Assembly (NCBI RefSeq): GCF_958979055.1
Contig: NC_084886.1
Coordinates: 4,793,001-4,857,000 of the forward strand
Direction of reading: 5' to 3'
Length of the DNA stretch: 64,000 bases
Source: Alnus glutinosa
Lineage: Eukaryota; Streptophyta; Magnoliopsida; Fagales; Betulaceae
Shown: one piece after another, positions 60,002 to 64,000 of the stretch
How the letters are laid out: every line of letters starts with the position of its first letter
Numbering within the stretch: position 1 is the stretch's first letter
Made by a program: the position numbers and the translations under genes
The notes under the pieces: generated by a model
Seen by the model: only the letters and a program-made list of their open reading frames with translations
Told to the model about the DNA's origin: nothing
Database searches by the model: none

Positions 60002-61042
60002 CTTTCAGGTGCTTTTTACAAAACTCACGCAAATAGCAGGCATTGCAACAGATATGTTTGTGGGCAGGGAAAGATTTGCAACCGTTCTATTAATGAGACT
60101 CACAGAGGCTGTGATCCTGTGGCTTTCTGGAGACCAAACCTTTTGGGAAGAGATAGAGGAAGGGCCAAAGCCTTTAGGTCCTCTTGGCCTTCAGCAGGTA
60201 TATATATTTTCACAATTAACTAGCTCCCTCTCCCCCACCAAAGAGAAACAATCCCTACTTATTATCTCTCACGTGTTAATTGGTTTGTCGCAAGCAATTG
60301 ATCATATCTTATATATATATATATATATTTATTTTTGGTTTTTGCGCAGTTCTATTTGGATATGGAGTTTGTGATACTCTTTTCATCCCAAGGCCGTTAC
60401 TTGTCTCGGAATCTGCATCAGGTTATCAAGAACATCATAGCTAGAGCTATAGATGCAGTTTCTGCTACTGGATTGGATCCTTACAGGTACATATAAACCA
60501 AGAAGGGAAATGCTAAAAATACTACTATAGTAGTGCATGAATCATTTCCCAACTAAGAATATATACATAAATGTTTCAAATACTTAATCAACAGTCTTGT
60601 AACCTAATTGTGACGTTCCACGGGACCTGAGTATGGAAACAAGGATGCATGTGTTTATATGTATATTAGCGCTCTTTTTAACATAACGTATTTTAAAGTC
60701 GTACTGGCCATGAACTTATTAGAACTTTACAGTTAAATATACTTATGCGAGAATAGTATCAAAATAGGTGACATCCTGAGAAGTTTGATTCGAGAGAGCA
60801 AAATATGAACAATATTGTATTTTTAAGAGTGTCTTTACACTAATATACAGTTAACCTCGTTTTCGCATGCATGCAGCACATTGCCAGAGGATGACTGGTT
60901 TGCTGAGGTTGCTCAAATAGCAATAAAAGTGTTGACAGGGCCGAAAGCCAACTTTGGCGGTGTGGATCGAGATGCGACCAGCCCCACAGCATCTATATCA
61001 GCAAAGTCTATATCGTCAGTCTTATCTCATGGAAGTAACTAG
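56784..61042 (+). CDS. EXO84A: Exocyst complex component EXO84A-like
   Basis: Seven exons in frame, 772 aa: 56784-56960, 57256-57353, 57966-59001, 59387-59902, 60009-60197, 60350-60486, 60877-61042. The N-terminal part has LSDRLKVFKTTHFDPNAYVT and KKASAEEMRRSVYANYAAFI, the vesicle-tethering helical core typical of plant EXO84; the middle contains QPSTRGVEIRSAVVALKKLG and SSAAAGGLRVAAECVHICLA, and the C-terminal part EWFPSPIFQ, MFVGRERFATVLLMRLTEAV and GPLGLQQFYLDMEFVILFSS (Exo84 C-terminal, cullin-repeat-like). The N-terminus matches Arabidopsis EXO84A better than EXO84B. EXO84 is one of eight exocyst subunits tethering secretory vesicles to the plasma membrane. Microsatellites occur in introns 1, 4 and 5 (56964-57001, 59964-59998, 60308-60328) and dispersed-repeat pieces in introns 2 and 3. 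Confidence 0.94.
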
Positions 61043-62391
61043 CTAGAGATCAGCCGTTCTTAAGGATGTGTATTGTGAATAAAAGAAGCTGCCTTTCTGC
61101 CTTGCAATTGATTAATCAGCTGCATGCCTATGATATATCTTTCAAACTTTCCTATAAACTTTACTGGCAACGCATGCATTTGATAGGCCTAAATAGAACC
61201 AAAATGATCATTTTTCTTACTGTCTGTGGGGTACTGTGGGGTTCACATTTCATAATTAAAGTGAAGTACTGGAAAAAGAATCCTAATTATTGCATATGCT
61301 GATCATGTTGTCTGTTGTTCTCCAAGATTGGCGTATTCGATCAGTAGAGAACAACTTGGCTAGGAACCCATAAAATTATTTGCTTAAGGCATGCTTGAAT
61401 AAATTTTTGGATTTCTCCCGGTAGCATCCAATGCTAAATAACGTACATACAATAATTTTGATCCTTTTCTTGATTTAAAATAGCTGGTTAGGTTAAAATT
61501 TGACTCCGAAATCTTACCAAGAAAAAAAAAAAAATTCTCAAATATATTTAAAAAGTTACAATTGATTTGACCCTCAAACTACCTACCTAACCCTTTCATT
61601 TAGCTATTTCATTAAATCGGACGAAAAATGGGCCATGCATGTGGTTTGATGTAAAATATTATTCCTTAATACTCCTGTCATTTCTATGGAAAAACAACTA
61701 TATGTTTAGATTAAAAGTCTGGCCACTGCCAAGGGTCTTATCCTAATGTGCATGGAAAGTGTGTGCATTAACAGCTTAAAAAACGCTGGTAACTGTAAGA
61801 TCCTTCTTGAAATTCAAAACATAAACAGACCAGCTGGGCTGTCGTTGGTGCATCAACGACACACAGGAAGCCTCGGGTGTCTGAGGATGGAAGTCGTCAA
61901 ACTGGCTTTTGATCAGGGAGAATTATCTAACGTGCAACGCTACTAGACTGCAATCCTATAAATTAGTATCAGATCACCACGTGATTTTGTTATTGCATTT
62001 TGTATTTCATTAGCTGGCATGCTGTGAGCGGACTGATTCGTAAGAAATAGAACCTTATATTGCACGTGCTGCATCACCCTCTACAAGCTTCTTGGAAAAG
62101 GCGCTTTGGATCCTCTCCAACGTTTACAGTAAATCCAAGAATTAGTTTAATCATTTTGAAACTACTGGGGGCAGAGATTTCTGCCATTTCTCTAGCCATA
62201 AACCAAGGACAACATGATTTAGACACAAATATGCTTTTCAGCGATACAAACTGTAAAGGAAAAAGAAGACGAAAAAGCAATAGAGAGATCTTGGACTAAC
62301 TGGCCGGATCTTCTCTTTCTTTGCTTTAGTCCCTAAACTGATCGTCAAGTTTCCAAATTCAACTCATTTTTCTTAACTCTGTTGGAATCAG
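61043..62391. other. Intergenic, no gene seen
   Basis: The EXO84A 3' region followed by unique AT-rich sequence; no domain, RNA gene or repeat family recognised. Confidence 0.5.
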
Positions 62392-64000
62392 ATGATTACC
62401 CTCGAGAAAATTTTGAAAAAAATGTATTCTAAGCTGCTATGGGTTGTGGTGGTTGTGTTCGTTATCACAACAGTTGTAGAGGGAAACAGAGGTATTGGTA
62501 ATGGTGAAGGATGCCGCCCCAGTGACCTGAAAGGTCTAACCAGTTTCAAGGATGGTATTCAAATTGACACATCCGGCCGGCTAGCAAAGTGGGTCGGCCA
62601 TAGCTGCTGCAAGTGGGAAGGCATTATCTGTGACAATACAACCGGTAGGGTGACGGAAATCCGCCTTCCAGGATTCATTTCCACACAAGACTTCTTACTC
62701 CAGTCCCAGATGAAAGGCCGGTTATCTCCTTCGATTACACTTCTCGCCTCACTTGAAGTCATTGATCTTGGTGGACTAACTGGTCTTGCCGGAAATATCC
62801 CACCGTCGATTGGTTACCGCCTCCCAAAGCTCCGAAAGCTTTACCTCTATGGCAACAATCTGACTGGTGCTGTACCAGAAAGCATTGGTAAGCTGTCAAA
62901 ACTTGAAGAACTTGTCCTGAATGAAAATAGGTTATCTGGGTCGCTCCCTCCAAGCCTTGGAAGGCTCAGAAATCTGAGAGTACTGCTTCTATATTCAAAC
63001 CAACTCTCTGGTATTATACCTGATTCGTTTACAAATTTGACAAATTTGATACATTTAGATCTTCACAGCAATTCACTGACTGGTCAAATCCCAGATAGAA
63101 TTGGTCAGTTGCAGGTTTTGGAAGAGCTCGATCTTTCAAACAATTCCTTGAGTGGGAAAATTCCCAAGTCGCTAACTAATTTAACCGCCATTAGAGTTAT
63201 GTACTTAGACACCAACCATCTTGAGGGAGCAATCCAATTTCCATCAAGTTCAGGTCAGATGCTTTCTCTTGGCTTTCTAAGGCTGCAAAACAACCGTCTA
63301 ACTGGAAGGATACCGCTCAGCTTTGGATATCTGGTGTCCCTCCAAAGAGTTTCTCTAGCAAATAACAACCTTCGCGGACCAGTTCCCTCTACTTTGGGGA
63401 ACTCAATAGCTTTGTCGGAGCTATATCTTGATGGCAATCGGTTATCTGGCCGGATACCAAAATCAATCGGTCAGCTTTCTCGGCTTATTGTCTTGAGTAT
63501 TTCTCATAATTTGATCCTAGGACCATTGCCTCAAGAGATCTCATCCCTCCAAAATCTTCAAATACTTGATCTTTCATTCAACCGTTTGAACCTCTCCACT
63601 ATCCCGCCGTGGCTGGCAGAACTGCCATCTCTTTCTCGGCTCTTCTTGGCAGGATGTGGAATCCAAGGAAAAATTCCGGAGTTCCTGCGAACGACTCCAA
63701 TACAGGAGCTGGACTTATCGGCTAACCATCTCACCGGAAGCATTCCAGCATGGATTGGAAGCCTCACTCAGCTCTACTCATTAAATCTCTCTAAGAACTC
63801 ACTTGTGTCAAATATCCCCGACTCAGTTACAAGCTTACATGATTTGGGTGTGCTTGATCTCCATTCAAACAAGTTGACAGGCACCATAAATCAGGTTTTC
63901 CAGATAGGACAGAGGTTTTCTGATGGATCACTGACATACATCGATCTTTCTGATAACAGCTTCTCAGGTGGAATTGAGCAAATCGGTGGTAATGGAGCAC
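62392..64000 (+). CDS. Leucine-rich-repeat receptor-like protein (5' part; runs off the window)
   Basis: An open frame from the ATG at 62392 to the window end (536 codons, no stop, no intron so far). A signal peptide or anchor (KLLWVVVVVFVITTVVEG, about 14-31) is followed by an LRR N-terminal cap with the paired-Cys motif (CRPSDLKGLTSF, SCCKWEGIICDNTTGRVTEI), then about 17 plant-type extracellular LRRs of 24 residues with GxIP (for example LYGNNLTGAVPESIGKLSKL, LHSNSLTGQIPDRIGQLQVL). Whether a membrane span or kinase follows cannot be seen; the LRR style fits receptor-like proteins or DRT100-like LRR proteins of the plasma membrane or wall. Confidence 0.92.
   Translation, partial: MITLEKILKKMYSKLLWVVVVVFVITTVVEGNRGIGNGEGCRPSDLKGLTSFKDGIQIDTSGRLAKWVGHSCCKWEGIICDNTTGRVTEIRLPGFISTQDFLLQSQMKGRLSPSITLLASLEVIDLGGLTGLAGNIPPSIGYRLPKLRKLYLYGNNLTGAVPESIGKLSKLEELVLNENRLSGSLPPSLGRLRNLRVLLLYSNQLSGIIPDSFTNLTNLIHLDLHSNSLTGQIPDRIGQLQVLEELDLSNNSLSGKIPKSLTNLTAIRVMYLDTNHLEGAIQFPSSSGQMLSLGFLRLQNNRLTGRIPLSFGYLVSLQRVSLANNNLRGPVPSTLGNSIALSELYLDGNRLSGRIPKSIGQLSRLIVLSISHNLILGPLPQEISSLQNLQILDLSFNRLNLSTIPPWLAELPSLSRLFLAGCGIQGKIPEFLRTTPIQELDLSANHLTGSIPAWIGSLTQLYSLNLSKNSLVSNIPDSVTSLHDLGVLDLHSNKLTGTINQVFQIGQRFSDGSLTYIDLSDNSFSGGIEQIGGNGA

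Overview
This window is nuclear DNA from a eudicot plant. It is AT-rich, its genes are split by GT-AG introns, and the space between genes is packed with plant transposons (LINEs, tRNA-derived SINEs, hAT and Mutator-like elements, LTR fossils and a pararetrovirus fossil). The gene set and style fit a woody rosid, possibly Fagales, but the sequence alone does not settle the species.

Layout. (1) 1-1428: 3' end of a LINE whose poly(A) stops 22 bp from a GST stop codon. (2) 1451-12955: three tandem, intact, minus-strand tau-class glutathione S-transferase genes of the GSTU17/18 type, each with two exons and 232 codons, separated by MITEs, a short LINE-derived element and a SINE. (3) 14715-19273: an eight-exon HIPL (hedgehog-interacting-protein-like, glucose/sorbosone-dehydrogenase fold) gene with LINE and LTR debris in its introns. 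(4) 19.3-25.3 kb: SINEs and a small Ty3/Gypsy fossil with a LINE inside one LTR. (5) 25980-28229: an intronless P-class PPR gene (At1g05670 type). (6) 29.7-34.3 kb: a large imperfect palindrome interrupted by a solo LTR that is itself interrupted by a hAT element, then another LTR. (7) 36676-37704: a secreted WAK-type galacturonan-binding protein without a kinase domain. (8) 38593-42268: a seven-exon hydroxyproline O-galactosyltransferase (GALT5 type). (9) 42.3-51.8 kb: accessory region with a TIR element carrying a 12-bp-quantised minisatellite, two oppositely oriented pararetrovirus fossils, hAT and MITE insertions and a direct duplication. (10) 51926-53591: an sn-2 GPAT of the cutin/suberin type. 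(11) 54236-55214: a Mutator-like TIR element with a perfect 9-bp target duplication. (12) 56784-61042: a seven-exon EXO84A-type exocyst gene. (13) 62392-end: the 5' part of an LRR receptor-like protein gene.

The host genes do not form a pathway, although several act at the cell surface or wall (HIPL, WAK-type protein, GALT5, GPAT, exocyst, LRR protein). From memory, Arabidopsis has GSTU17/18 next to EXO84A (At1g10360-10385) and HIPL1 next to GALT5 (At1g74790-74800), so the window seems to hold both neighbourhoods together. All spliced models were joined by hand and are in frame at every junction. I saw no convincing undescribed biological system. The most unusual items are the nested palindrome near 29.7-33.4 kb, the 930-bp LINE-derived element with a 17-bp target duplication, and the minisatellite in the 43-44 kb element.
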